Source of the DNA: an uncultured Faecalibacterium sp.
Lineage (GTDB): Bacteria; Bacillota; Clostridia; Oscillospirales; Ruminococcaceae
Length of the DNA stretch: 64,000 bases
Reading direction: 5' to 3'
Assembly: GCA_934533135.1 (NCBI GenBank)
Contig: CAKTBG010000001.1
Span: 62,001-126,000, forward strand
Position numbers and translations under genes: made by a program. Below are positions 16,289 through 25,344 of the stretch, piece by piece (position 1 is the stretch's first letter; every line of letters starts with the position of its first letter). The notes beneath the pieces were generated by a model. The model was not told where the DNA came from. It saw nothing but the letters and a program-made list of their open reading frames with translations, and ran no database searches.

Positions 16289-16865
16289 CCCGGCAGACTA
16301 CAACCCCCGCAAAGACTTACAGCCGGACGACCCCACATACCTGAAGATCAAACAGAGCCTTGAAACCTTTGGCATGGTCGAGCCTATCATCTGGAACGAA
16401 AGAACCGGGCACATCGTGGGCGGCCACCAGAGAATCAAGGCCCTGCGCGATATGGGCGAAGCCGAAACCGACGTTGTCGTCATAAACGAACCCCTCAAAG
16501 AGGAAAAGAAGCTGAACGTCATCCTCAACCGCGCCAAAGGCCGCTGGGATAATGAAAAGCTGGCCCCCTTGATGCAGGAGCTTTCCGAACGCGGCGACGT
16601 TTCCCTCACAGGCTTTGAGGACTACGAGCTGCAAGGACTGATCGACCAGTACCAAAACCGTCTGGCCGACATCCTCGATTATTCACCGCCTGAACCGCAG
16701 CCGGACAACGAGCAGGAAGAAGAAACCCCTGCCGACGCCACATTCTCAATGATCTTTTCCATCCCGGCACAGTACAAGGACGCCGTGGACGCATACCTCG
16801 AACAGGACGACGCCCGCGAAACCCTCGCCGCTGCCATCATGGAAAAAATCAGAGGGGAGGACTAA
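16248..16865 (+). CDS. ParB-like (ParB/Srx fold) protein 1
   Basis: 205 residues. The N-terminal ~95 residues are a ParB-like nuclease domain: LADLNPADYNPRKDL, ETFGMVEPIIWN and HIVGGHQRIKALRDMG. An acidic linker and small C-terminal domain follow. The GGHQR motif is the nucleotide-binding/catalytic signature. GGAGG (16234-16238) sets the start. The next gene is a paralogue with the same plan. Phage ParB-like proteins lie near terminase in many Clostridia phages; their function there is unproven. Confidence 0.85.
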   Translation: MAMNIRRMQLADLNPADYNPRKDLQPDDPTYLKIKQSLETFGMVEPIIWNERTGHIVGGHQRIKALRDMGEAETDVVVINEPLKEEKKLNVILNRAKGRWDNEKLAPLMQELSERGDVSLTGFEDYELQGLIDQYQNRLADILDYSPPEPQPDNEQEEETPADATFSMIFSIPAQYKDAVDAYLEQDDARETLAAAIMEKIRGED

Positions 16866-16868
16866 CGC

Positions 16869-17447
16869 ATGGAATTTGAAGTAAAGCGCATCGCGGACAT
16901 GAACCGCGCCGCCTATAACCCCCGCGTCGATCTCCAACCCGAAGATGAAGAATATCAGGCCATCGAGCGCAGCTTGAAGCGTCACGGTCTGGTACAGCCT
17001 ATCGTTTGGAACCGCCGCACCAATACCGTTGTTTCCGGCCACCAGCGTTTGACCGTCCTTGAAGCGCAGGGCGAAACCGAAGTCACCGTTTCCGTCGTCG
17101 ATCTGGACAACATCCAGGAAAAAGAGCTGAACGTCGCCCTGAACAAAATCACCGGCGAATGGGACGACGATAAACTTTCCGTCATCCTCAACGAGCTGGG
17201 CGAAGAAGCGACCGACACTGGTTTCACACTCCCGGAAATCGACGTTTTGAGGGATGAACTCAAATCCTACTTTGACGACGTGACCGCACCCGACGAAGAA
17301 GAACCCACCGAGGAGCCGGAAGAATCTTTCCTGCTTAGCCTGACCTTTGATGCAGCCGACGAAAAGCCCCTGAAAGCCTACATCAAGGAGCACAGCGAAG
17401 ATGCTGTCGTGAGGATCATCGTCGATACCGTCACCGCGTCGGCATGA
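16869..17447 (+). CDS. ParB-like (ParB/Srx fold) protein 2
   Basis: 192 residues; same plan as the preceding gene: ADMNRAAYNPRVDL, KRHGLVQPIVWN and VVSGHQRLTVLEAQG, then ELNVALNKITGEWDDDKL and an acidic linker (DEEEPTEEPEE). Here the motif is SGHQR instead of GGHQR. The two genes look like a tandem duplication that has diverged. GGGGAGG precedes the ATG. Confidence 0.85.
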   Translation: MEFEVKRIADMNRAAYNPRVDLQPEDEEYQAIERSLKRHGLVQPIVWNRRTNTVVSGHQRLTVLEAQGETEVTVSVVDLDNIQEKELNVALNKITGEWDDDKLSVILNELGEEATDTGFTLPEIDVLRDELKSYFDDVTAPDEEEPTEEPEESFLLSLTFDAADEKPLKAYIKEHSEDAVVRIIVDTVTASA

Positions 17448-17488
17448 CCGGGCTGTTTCTCCCTGCATGACCCTGTAAGGAGAATGCC

Positions 17489-17992
17489 ATGGAAAAACAG
17501 GTCAAAACAAAGGTCTGGGAGCAGCAGCCGAAAGAGAGTGACCCGGCCTATGCTGCGTTCTCCATCTACCGGGACATGGGCAAAAACCGCACCGTCGCGG
17601 CGGTGGTAAGGGAGTGCGGCAAGAATCGGAGCTTAATCGACCGCTGGCACAAGGGCCACAACTGGGCCACCCGCTGTCGGGCCTACGATAACAGCATCGA
17701 CGAAGAAGCCCGCAAAAAGGCCGCCGTAGAAGCGGCCAACATCCGCAAAACGCACCTGCAAATAGCTGCCCAGCTCCAACTAAAGGCACTGAACGCGCTG
17801 AACCTGTTGGCCCCGGAGGATATGACGCCCCGCGACATCAAGGAAATGCTGAAGCTGGCCCTTGAAGTCGAAAACAACCTCGTACTGGAAAAGGCCCCGC
17901 AGGAGGACGCCACAGCCGCGCCCACCCTGATGCAGACCATCGAAGAAGCCTATCAGCGCAGAATGGACGGTGAAACCCCACATGACGAGTGA
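17489..17992 (+). CDS. terS: Terminase small subunit-like DNA-binding protein
   Basis: 167 residues. The HTH region GKNRTVAAVVRECGKNRSLI with RWHKGHNWATRCRAYDNSID is typical of phage TerS proteins that recognise the packaging site. A helical oligomerisation region follows. It sits directly upstream of, and overlaps, the large subunit. TAAGGAG precedes the ATG. Confidence 0.82.
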   Translation: MEKQVKTKVWEQQPKESDPAYAAFSIYRDMGKNRTVAAVVRECGKNRSLIDRWHKGHNWATRCRAYDNSIDEEARKKAAVEAANIRKTHLQIAAQLQLKALNALNLLAPEDMTPRDIKEMLKLALEVENNLVLEKAPQEDATAAPTLMQTIEEAYQRRMDGETPHDE

Positions 17993-19391
17993 TGCTGTTC
18001 TGTTCTACGCTGACCACCCGGTCGAGTTTGTCGAGGACGTCATAGGAGCAAAGCCGGACACGGAGCAGGCCAAAATCCTGCGAAGTCTGGCCGCCAACCC
18101 CATGACCGCCGTTCGGTCTGGACACGGCATCGGCAAGAGCGCGGTGCAGGCGTGGGCGATTATCTGGTTTATCTGCACCCGGCCCTATCCGAAAATCCCC
18201 TGCACAGCCCCCACACAGCACCAGCTGTATGACATCCTCTGGGCCGAGGTGTCAAAATGGCTGCGCAGCAACCCCGCATTGCAGCGGGAGATCATCTGGA
18301 CACAGGAGCGCGTCTACATGGCCGGGGCAAAAGAAGAATGGTTTGCCGTTGCCCGAACGTCAAACACCCCGGACGCCCTGCAAGGCTTCCACTCCGAAAG
18401 CCTGCTGTTCATCATCGACGAAGCATCCGGCGTGGACGACAAGGTCTTTGAGCCTGTATTGGGCGCACTGTCCACAGAGGGAGCGCGGCTGCTGATGTGC
18501 GGAAACCCCACACAGCTGCAAGGCTTTTTCTATGATGCGTTCCATAAGAACCGGGCCGAATATCACACCATCCACGTTGACGACCGAAACAGCCCCCGCG
18601 TGTCGCAGGAGTATATAGACCGCATCCGCACCATGTACGGCGAGGATTCCGACGTTTTCCGCGTCCGCGTCGCCGGGGATTTTCCGAAGTCTGAAAAGGA
18701 CGTCTTTATCCCGCTTTCGATGGTCGAGAAGTCCATCAACACCGACTGGAAAGAGCCGGAAAAGCCGCTATCCGTGCATATCGGCTGCGATGTCGCCCGA
18801 TTCGGCGATGATAAAACCGTCATCGGCTACAAGATCGACGAGAAGATCTATTTCCACCAGAAGATACAGGGACAGGACACCGTGCGAACCGCGCATGAAA
18901 TAGCCCTGCTGGGATGCAGGCTTGTTGACAAATACCACCTCGAAACCGCTATCCCGGTCAAAATCGACGACGGCGGCGTCGGCGGTGGCGTGACCGACAA
19001 CCTGCGCCAGATAAAACGCTCTGACCCTGACCGTTTCTGGTGGCTCTCCATCGTCCCGGTGAAATTCGGCCAGATCATCAAACACAAATACTATCACGAC
19101 ACGACCACCTACATGATGGCCGTTGTTAAAAAGCTACTCCAAACCATTGACGACGACGGCAACGAAAAGCCTGTCGAACTTATCCTGCCCGACGATGCAG
19201 ACTTGGCTGCGCAGCTCTCCACCCGCAAATACGGCATCACGGAGAAAAGCAAGGTCAAAATCGAAAGCAAAAAGGACGTCAAGGCCAGAGGTCAGCCGTC
19301 CCCGGATGAAGCTGACTGCGTCCTGCTTTTGTGCCTGCCCGTCAAGCCCTCAAAGGCCCACCCGCCAAAGGGCACAGGAAGAAAGGAGTAA
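17982..19391 (+). CDS. terL: Terminase large subunit
   Basis: 469 residues from ATG 17982; a GTG at 17970 is the alternative start. ATPase: Walker A SGHGIGKS (about residues 46-53), Walker B LLFIIDEASG (about 142-150), coupling motif CGNPTQ. Nuclease (RNase H fold): GCDVARFGDDKTV around residue 267, DDGGVGGGV later, and a final Asp in SPDEADC. It drives DNA into the procapsid and cuts concatemers. Confidence 0.95.
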   Translation: MTSDAVLFYADHPVEFVEDVIGAKPDTEQAKILRSLAANPMTAVRSGHGIGKSAVQAWAIIWFICTRPYPKIPCTAPTQHQLYDILWAEVSKWLRSNPALQREIIWTQERVYMAGAKEEWFAVARTSNTPDALQGFHSESLLFIIDEASGVDDKVFEPVLGALSTEGARLLMCGNPTQLQGFFYDAFHKNRAEYHTIHVDDRNSPRVSQEYIDRIRTMYGEDSDVFRVRVAGDFPKSEKDVFIPLSMVEKSINTDWKEPEKPLSVHIGCDVARFGDDKTVIGYKIDEKIYFHQKIQGQDTVRTAHEIALLGCRLVDKYHLETAIPVKIDDGGVGGGVTDNLRQIKRSDPDRFWWLSIVPVKFGQIIKHKYYHDTTTYMMAVVKKLLQTIDDDGNEKPVELILPDDADLAAQLSTRKYGITEKSKVKIESKKDVKARGQPSPDEADCVLLLCLPVKPSKAHPPKGTGRKE

Positions 19392-19397
19392 ACCCCA

Positions 19398-20987
19398 TTG
19401 TCAACGAAAAAGAACCCCCGGCCCATGCAGGCCCGCATCATCAAGGGCAAGAACTACACGCCACCCTTGCAGCCCATCAAAAAGGCCGACACCACGACGC
19501 AGGTCACGGAGCAGGAAGCCTTTAACGCGGGCGACTGGATTGAGCCGCCCTATGAGCTGGCTGGCTTGCATGATCTTGTCCGGGAATCGACCATCCTGCC
19601 GCAGTGCATCCGCGCCTACAAAGACAACATTGCAGGCTTTGGCATCGGCGTCCGCTATGCTGAGGACGTCAAAGAGAGCGATGAAGCCAATGTGGAATAT
19701 AATCGCATGGCCCAGATCATCGAGCTGCTGAACACCGAGCAGGACACAAAGGAAGTCTTTGAAGACCTCATTGAAGCCCGCGAAACCTACGGCGTGGCCT
19801 ACCTCGAAGTTATCCGCAATCTGGATGGGGAAGTGCAGCAGATCGAATTTCTGCATGATACGCCATCCATCCGAATGACCGTCCCGCTGGAGCCGCGTAT
19901 CGAAACCACCTACTTCAACCGCGGCGAGGCTGTGCAGCGCAAGAAGAAGTTTCGCAAGTTCCGGCAGCAGCTTGGCGGCAAGACCGTCTATTTCAAGGAG
20001 TTCGGCGACCCGCGCCGCATGGACTGGCGTGACGGCCACTATCTCGAAGATGGCGAAGTCCTCGACATTGCCTATGAAGCAAACGAGATCCTGGACTTCT
20101 CTATCGGCATCCAGCCCTACGGCGAAGTGCGCTGGATAGGGCAGGTCTTGGGCGTCGATGGCAGCCGCCGCGCCGAACGGCTCAATAATAACTACTTCAT
20201 CAACGGCCGGCATACGCCCCTGATGATTATGATTCAGGGCGGCACACTGACCAACGAGAGCTATGACAAGCTCACAAAGTACATGGACGACATCAAGGGC
20301 GAAGCAGGGCAACACGCCTTTATTGTCCTCGAAACCGAATCCACCGACAGCAAGACCGACTTTGACGAAACTGAAAAGCCGAAAATTGAGGTCAAGGATC
20401 TGGCGTCCATCCTGCAAAAAGATGAACTGTTCCAGTCCTACATGGACAACAACCGCAAAAAGGTACAGTCGTCTTTCCTGCTGCCCGACCTGTACACCGG
20501 GTACACGACCGACTTCAACCGTGCCACCGCGCAGACCGCGCAGGAGGTCACGGAGAAGCAAGTTTTCCAGCCGGAACGCAAGAGCCTTGCATGGGCCATC
20601 AATAACCGGCTGCTGAACGCCTACGGTTTTAAGTACGTCGAAGCTTATTTCTTGGAGCCGAACATCTCCAACCCGGACGACATCACAAAGCTGCTGACCG
20701 CCGCAACAGCCGCAGGCGGCGTCACCCCCAACAAGGCGAAAGAAATCCTCTACAAGTATCTTGGCGAGGATTCCGACGACTACGACGAAGAATGGGGCAA
20801 CGTCCCGCTGTCCATCACCAACAGCCCCAGCAGCGGCGGCTTTGACCTTGGCGCACTCACGATGGCCATTGATGGAAAAATCCAGAAAGCGGCCAGTCGC
20901 CCGGAGGACGCGCAGGTCTACGCCGTGATGAAAGAAGTTCGGAAGCTGCTGGTCGATCTCAAACAGCAGCAGGAGGGCGAACAGTGA
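19398..20987 (+). CDS. Portal protein (PBSX/HK97 type)
   Basis: 529 residues, TTG start after GAAAGGAG. Typical portal features: LVRESTILPQCIRAYKDNIA near the N-terminus, then ETYGVAYLEVIRN, ERLNNNYFINGRHTPLMIMI and a helical C-terminus. It forms the dodecameric DNA gate at one capsid vertex and docks terminase. Coupled to the minor head gene by an overlap of the stop and a GTG start. Confidence 0.92.
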   Translation: MSTKKNPRPMQARIIKGKNYTPPLQPIKKADTTTQVTEQEAFNAGDWIEPPYELAGLHDLVRESTILPQCIRAYKDNIAGFGIGVRYAEDVKESDEANVEYNRMAQIIELLNTEQDTKEVFEDLIEARETYGVAYLEVIRNLDGEVQQIEFLHDTPSIRMTVPLEPRIETTYFNRGEAVQRKKKFRKFRQQLGGKTVYFKEFGDPRRMDWRDGHYLEDGEVLDIAYEANEILDFSIGIQPYGEVRWIGQVLGVDGSRRAERLNNNYFINGRHTPLMIMIQGGTLTNESYDKLTKYMDDIKGEAGQHAFIVLETESTDSKTDFDETEKPKIEVKDLASILQKDELFQSYMDNNRKKVQSSFLLPDLYTGYTTDFNRATAQTAQEVTEKQVFQPERKSLAWAINNRLLNAYGFKYVEAYFLEPNISNPDDITKLLTAATAAGGVTPNKAKEILYKYLGEDSDDYDEEWGNVPLSITNSPSSGGFDLGALTMAIDGKIQKAASRPEDAQVYAVMKEVRKLLVDLKQQQEGEQ

Positions 20988-21994
20988 AACAGCGTCTTGT
21001 TATCCGTCCGTGCTACTGCGACCGCATAACAAAGGCCATTGACGCCTATATCCGCAAGGCCGACAATGACCTGTCTAAGCAGCTGGGAAAGGAAGGCTAT
21101 GCGAAACCAAAGAAAACGCTCCAATACGCGCAAGATATTGAGGACGACGTGGCCGACATACTCACCGAGGAAACGGACTACTTTGTTCGAGAAGCTAAAG
21201 CGGCTGGCAGCCTGGATGAGTTTGAAAAGAAACTCCCGGCTGTAACTGCTGCCACCCCTGCAACCACCAAATTGAGCAAAGCCTTTGCTGCCCGCCTGTC
21301 CAAGTTCCTGCCCGAATACGCGGCCTACTACCTGAAGCAGACCGACAAGAGCTTGAAACTCGACCGGGTATCAAAGCGCACGACCGCATGGATTGAAAAC
21401 TGGAGCGGCGAGCTGGCGGGCCTTATGAGGACGACCAGCAAAGACCAGCTGGAAGCCATGCTCAAAAAGGAAATCAGCAACGGCGGAAACATCTCCCAGT
21501 TTTGCGTTGACCTCATAAACTCCGGCATGGAAAAAGAGGGCAAAGGAGAATACTGGACATCCCACTACCGCGCCCGCCGGGTGGCGGTCACTGAAATTCT
21601 GGGGGCGCACAGCGTCGCCCAGCAGGAAGCCTTTATGCAGTCCCCGGCTGTTGAAAGCAAAGGCTGGATGCACACCGGAAACTACCGCAACGAACCCCGG
21701 CAAAATCATATCGACATGGACGGCCAGATCGTCGCCAAAGACCAGCCTTTTGAGCTGATTGGAGCCGACGGCATCGTCTACCATCCCATGTACCCGCGTG
21801 ACGTTATCCTGCCCGCAGGCGAACGCATCAACTGCCACTGCATCCAGCAGCCTATTGTTTCGGAGGACATTCTGGGCCTGCCACTGGAAGAGCGGAAAAA
21901 GCTCCAACAGCAGGCCATCGACGACATGGACGACGAATGGGAAGCCGAGCTGGACGCACAAAACAAGGCGAAAGCCGGAATTGAGGATGAATAA
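20984..21994 (+). CDS. Minor head protein (SPP1 gp7/Mu gpF-like)
   Basis: 336 residues from GTG 20984. The C-terminal Mu-F-like domain reads YRARRVAVTEILGAHS, GWMHTGNYRNEPRQNHIDMD and INCHCIQQP, the family signature. The N-terminal half is helical. The protein helps couple portal and capsid and may enter the cell with DNA. Confidence 0.9.
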   Translation: MKQRLVIRPCYCDRITKAIDAYIRKADNDLSKQLGKEGYAKPKKTLQYAQDIEDDVADILTEETDYFVREAKAAGSLDEFEKKLPAVTAATPATTKLSKAFAARLSKFLPEYAAYYLKQTDKSLKLDRVSKRTTAWIENWSGELAGLMRTTSKDQLEAMLKKEISNGGNISQFCVDLINSGMEKEGKGEYWTSHYRARRVAVTEILGAHSVAQQEAFMQSPAVESKGWMHTGNYRNEPRQNHIDMDGQIVAKDQPFELIGADGIVYHPMYPRDVILPAGERINCHCIQQPIVSEDILGLPLEERKKLQQQAIDDMDDEWEAELDAQNKAKAGIEDE

Positions 21995-21996
21995 AC

Positions 21997-22248
21997 ATGA
22001 TCGTAACCATCGATGAAGCCCGCGTGAGCCATCCCAGCATCAAGCTGGACGGCATGGAACTTTCCGGCATGATCAGGTCTTACACCTTGCATCATGCTGT
22101 CGATGAAGTTCCCACTTTGGAGCTGGAGCTTTTACCCGGCACTGATCTGGATGAGGTCAAAGCCATTCTGGACAGCCCGAACGTGGTCGTTTTGCCCACC
22201 GCAATGCAGGACGAAAAGACCGAACCCCCGGCTGAACCTAATACCTGA
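21997..22248 (+). CDS. Small phage structural-operon protein
   Basis: 83 residues (MIVTIDEARVSHPSIKLDGM). Beta-rich centre ending in YTLHHAVDEVPTLELELLPG, which resembles phage domains that pack into baseplate or connector proteins. It lies between the minor head gene and a strong terminator. No family assigned. Confidence 0.65.
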   Translation: MIVTIDEARVSHPSIKLDGMELSGMIRSYTLHHAVDEVPTLELELLPGTDLDEVKAILDSPNVVVLPTAMQDEKTEPPAEPNT

Positions 22249-22249
22249 T

Positions 22250-22275
22250 AAAAAGCAGCGGCAACGCTGCTTTTT
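22250..22275 (+). terminator. Strong intrinsic terminator inside the head operon
   Basis: AAAAAGCAGCG (22250-22260) pairs perfectly with CGCTGCTTTTT (22265-22275) around a GCAA (GNRA) tetraloop. It stands 2 bp after a stop codon and before the protease gene, so it probably tunes or polarises head-gene expression. Confidence 0.85.
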
Positions 22276-22309
22276 ATATTGCCCGAAAACAGGAAAAGGA
22301 GGTGAGCAC

Positions 22310-23803
22310 ATGGCAAAACCTGTAAACAAGGCAAAAGAAATCACAGACGCGCGAATCTCTTTCGTGTCCCTTGTCGATAAGGCCGCCAACAAGCGGCCTT
22401 TTCTTATCGTCAAAAACGAGGACGGCAAGGCGGCCTTTACCACCTATGGCAGAATCATCAAGTCCGACGACAACCGCCATTTTGTGACTGGCATCGTCTA
22501 CGAACCTATGACCGAGGACGCCCACGGCAACTATATGACCGCCGACGAAATCGCAAAGGCAGCCTTTTGGTTTGCCAAAAACGGCAACAAGGTCGATTTA
22601 CAGCACAACTTTGTGTCCGAAGAGGGAACCGCCGTCGTCGAAAGCTGGATTGCAAAATCCGACTGCGACATCGGCGGCGAAACCGTCAAAGAGGGCACTT
22701 GGCTGATGACCGTAGAAATCAATGACGACAGCCTTTGGCAGTCCATCCAGAACGGCGAAATCACCGGGCTTTCGATGGGCGGCCTTGGCGTATACGCACA
22801 GGAGGACACCGATTTGAGTAGCGCATCTGTAACCAAAGCACAGGGCCGCGTCGAAAAGGGCGCGGTCACTGACAATTTCAAGCAGTCGAACACGAGCAGC
22901 AGCTTTTGGAACGCCTTTGACGCTCTGCGCAGTGCCCTGTACAGCTACAACAGCTACACCGGGGCCTACACCTACCAGACCGACGAAGACACCATCAAGG
23001 CCGCGCTGGAAGAGTTCGGCACGATTATCACCAACCTGCTGACCGATGCAAGCAGCGAAAAGCCCCTGACCAAATCCCTGTTCGAGTGCAAGCCCACCCC
23101 GGAGCTGGGCCGCATCGAAAAGGCCGGCCGCAGCCTGAGCGCAAAGAACCGGGAAGCCTTGCAGGGCTTGTATGACAGTCTGGGCACGTTCCTTGCGTCC
23201 GTCGATGCAGACCCCGACAAGGATAAACCCGGCGGCGATACTGGCACGGCCGAGGACGACAAGCAGGCCGACAAGGGCAAGGACGAGGACAAGAAGCAGG
23301 CAGCGGACGATAACAAAAAGGCCGCTGCTGGCAACGATTCTGCCGCGTCCGATAACAAAACCGACGACCCCGACAACAAAACGTCGGGCGACGATACATC
23401 CATCGAAACCACCAAAACCACTAAGGAGGGCAAAACCATGACCAAGAGCGAAGCCGAAAAGCTGGTGCAGGAAGCCGTTGCAAAGGCACTGGGCCAGCAG
23501 CAGACCGAGCAGCAGGCCCCGGCCGCCGTCGCAAAGGCAGCGGACGAGGAAATCACCCCGGACTTTGTCCAGAACGCCGTTGATGCAGCCATCAAAAAGG
23601 CACTGGGCCAGCAGGAACCGGAACAGAAGCAGGAGCAGCAGCTCACCAAAGCCGACCTGTCCGACCTGATCGACGGCATCGTCGCAAAGTCCGTCAGCGC
23701 AGTGCTGAACAGCCGCGCCAACCCCACCAACCTGAACGGTGCATCCGGCACTGTCCAGAAGTCCGCCGCGCAGGATGAATGCTACCTGCACGGCATCCTG
23801 TAA
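22310..23803 (+). CDS. XkdF-like prohead serine protease with C-terminal scaffold region
   Basis: 497 residues from ATG 22310 (AAAAGGAGGTG). The N-terminal ~180 residues match the PBSX XkdF protease type (RISFVSLVDKAANKRPFLIV, VDLQHNF with the catalytic His, then ITGLSMGG with the Ser). A Lys/Asp-rich disordered linker and a helical scaffold-like C-terminus with two AKALGQQ/KKALGQQ repeats follow. It probably processes the procapsid. An internal start at 23438 encodes the scaffold separately. Confidence 0.85.
   Translation: MAKPVNKAKEITDARISFVSLVDKAANKRPFLIVKNEDGKAAFTTYGRIIKSDDNRHFVTGIVYEPMTEDAHGNYMTADEIAKAAFWFAKNGNKVDLQHNFVSEEGTAVVESWIAKSDCDIGGETVKEGTWLMTVEINDDSLWQSIQNGEITGLSMGGLGVYAQEDTDLSSASVTKAQGRVEKGAVTDNFKQSNTSSSFWNAFDALRSALYSYNSYTGAYTYQTDEDTIKAALEEFGTIITNLLTDASSEKPLTKSLFECKPTPELGRIEKAGRSLSAKNREALQGLYDSLGTFLASVDADPDKDKPGGDTGTAEDDKQADKGKDEDKKQAADDNKKAAAGNDSAASDNKTDDPDNKTSGDDTSIETTKTTKEGKTMTKSEAEKLVQEAVAKALGQQQTEQQAPAAVAKAADEEITPDFVQNAVDAAIKKALGQQEPEQKQEQQLTKADLSDLIDGIVAKSVSAVLNSRANPTNLNGASGTVQKSAAQDECYLHGIL
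23438..23803 (+). CDS. Nested scaffold protein (internal start within the protease gene)
   Basis: The in-frame ATG at 23438 has its own strong ribosome site AAGGAGGG (23423-23430), 7 nt away, which is unexplained unless used. The product would be the 121-residue C-terminus MTKSEAEKLVQEAVAKALGQ onward. Phage lambda makes its Nu3 scaffold from inside protease gene C in the same way. Confidence 0.7.
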   Translation: MTKSEAEKLVQEAVAKALGQQQTEQQAPAAVAKAADEEITPDFVQNAVDAAIKKALGQQEPEQKQEQQLTKADLSDLIDGIVAKSVSAVLNSRANPTNLNGASGTVQKSAAQDECYLHGIL

Positions 23804-23824
23804 GTGAAAAAGGAGGACACCAAT

Positions 23825-24886
23825 ATGCCGCGTTCCATTGAAGACATCATCCGCAACGCCATCAACACCGGTGACTTTACCCCCAGCGCAGGCGCGGGCA
23901 TCCTGTCCAGTGAGCAGGCCCGCAAGTTCATTCAGCAGACCTTTGAAGCCACCACGCTGGGCGGCCTTGTTCGCCACGAAATGCGCACCGCACGTTCCGG
24001 CGAGATCGACAAGATCGGCATTGCATCCCGCCTGCTGCGTGAGAAGACCGAGGACGCCGACGACGGCTACCGCGCAGGCGTGAACACCACCTCGATCAAG
24101 TACGCCTGCACCCCTGTTCGTCTGCCTTGGGAAATCACCGAGGAAACTCTGCGCGAGAACATCGAGGGCCAGAACCTTGAGAACATCATCACCAACATGA
24201 TGACCACCCAGACCGGCATTGACGCGCTCGACCTGTACCTGAACGGCGACGAGAAGTTCGCAAAGGTCAAGGCTTTCAGCGCGTCCACCGCCTACCAGAA
24301 AGGCGACCTCGTTTCCAACGACGGCAAGGTCTACGAGTTCACCGCAGCCCACAGCGCAGGCGCATGGGCTGGCACTGATGCCGTGGCCCTTGGCACTACC
24401 GGCGACGCCGACTTCCTGAAAGTCAATGACGGCTGGATTAAGCAGCTGCGTGAGGGCGCACACGTCGTGGACGCCACCGCGAACAACTCCATGACGCTGG
24501 ATATGTTCTACAACTCCCTGCACGCTATGCCGAACAAGTACAACAACGGCAAGCTGCGCTGGCTGATGTCCCCCCATCGTGCGCAGGAGTGGGAGCTGCA
24601 CCTGCTGAACCAGATCATCGACAAGGGCGGCGCGGTGCCTGATTCCATCTACAACAGCCCCGCAAAGGTGCCTGTCGTCGAGTGCCCGTCCCTGCCTGAT
24701 GACAAGATCATTCTGACCGACCCGAAGAACCTTATTGTCGTCAACACCTACGGCATGAAGATCAGAAAGACCGTGGAGGGCAAGGAAGCCATTATGAAGG
24801 ACAAGCGTTTTTATGTTGTCCACTTTGACTTTGACCCCATCATCGAGGAGCTGGACGCGGCCGCCATCATCACCAACATTAAGTGA
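23825..24886 (+). CDS. Major capsid protein (HK97-like) with inserted surface domain
   Basis: 353 residues from ATG 23825 (AAAGGAGGAC). N-terminal arm FIQQTFEATTLGGLVRHEMR, P-domain-like RLPWEITEETLRENIEG, and C-terminal IILTDPKNLIVVNTYGMKIR are typical of phage capsid proteins. Around residues 150-200, YQKGDLVSNDGKVYEFTAAH interrupts the fold and resembles a small carbohydrate-binding (CBM5/12-like) module, probably displayed on the capsid surface. Confidence 0.9.
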   Translation: MPRSIEDIIRNAINTGDFTPSAGAGILSSEQARKFIQQTFEATTLGGLVRHEMRTARSGEIDKIGIASRLLREKTEDADDGYRAGVNTTSIKYACTPVRLPWEITEETLRENIEGQNLENIITNMMTTQTGIDALDLYLNGDEKFAKVKAFSASTAYQKGDLVSNDGKVYEFTAAHSAGAWAGTDAVALGTTGDADFLKVNDGWIKQLREGAHVVDATANNSMTLDMFYNSLHAMPNKYNNGKLRWLMSPHRAQEWELHLLNQIIDKGGAVPDSIYNSPAKVPVVECPSLPDDKIILTDPKNLIVVNTYGMKIRKTVEGKEAIMKDKRFYVVHFDFDPIIEELDAAAIITNIK

Positions 24887-24921
24887 TCTGGCCCCGCTGA
24901 TACGAAAGGCAGGAGAACAGA

Positions 24922-25341
24922 ATGACGTACCACCTCAGACTGAAAAACGCTATGTCCTACACTGGCGTGGTCAATGCCACGCGGGAGGAACCCGATGTTT
25001 TTACCGCAGATGAAGCCATCAAAGCCGCCGCCCTGCGCAGCGGCTACTTTGATCTGGTCGATGTTCTGGCTGAACAGGACACGGCCGCCCCCGCTGACGC
25101 CGACACCATCCCGCTGACCCCGACAGGGGAGCAGGCCGACGATGGCAGCACCCCGGCCACCCTTGACCGGGCCTACCTCGAAAGTCTGTCCTTTGCAGAG
25201 CTGAAGCGTCTGGCAAATGACATGGACGTCCCGGTCACGAAGACCACGAAAAAGGCCGAGCTAATCGACACGCTGGCCGCCGAGACCGTCACCGTCCCGG
25301 CAGAAGCCGACGACACCGAGCCGGATTTTGGGGAGGTCTGA
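24922..25341 (+). CDS. Head-region protein with SAP/HeH-like domain
   Basis: 139 residues. The C-terminal YLESLSFAELKRLANDMDVP followed by TKTTKKAELIDTL matches the SAP/HeH/Rho-N small DNA-binding helix pair found in phage head-completion genes. The N-terminus (YHLRLKNAMSYTGVVNATRE) resembles short phage proteins placed after the capsid gene. GCAGGAGAAC precedes the ATG. Confidence 0.78.
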   Translation: MTYHLRLKNAMSYTGVVNATREEPDVFTADEAIKAAALRSGYFDLVDVLAEQDTAAPADADTIPLTPTGEQADDGSTPATLDRAYLESLSFAELKRLANDMDVPVTKTTKKAELIDTLAAETVTVPAEADDTEPDFGEV

Positions 25342-25344
25342 CCC

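Noticed and set aside
22598..24823. A 741-codon open frame on the minus strand
   Set aside because: It lies entirely opposite the protease and capsid genes. It is a by-product of the GC-biased codon use of the real plus-strand genes and has no ribosome site or family motifs.
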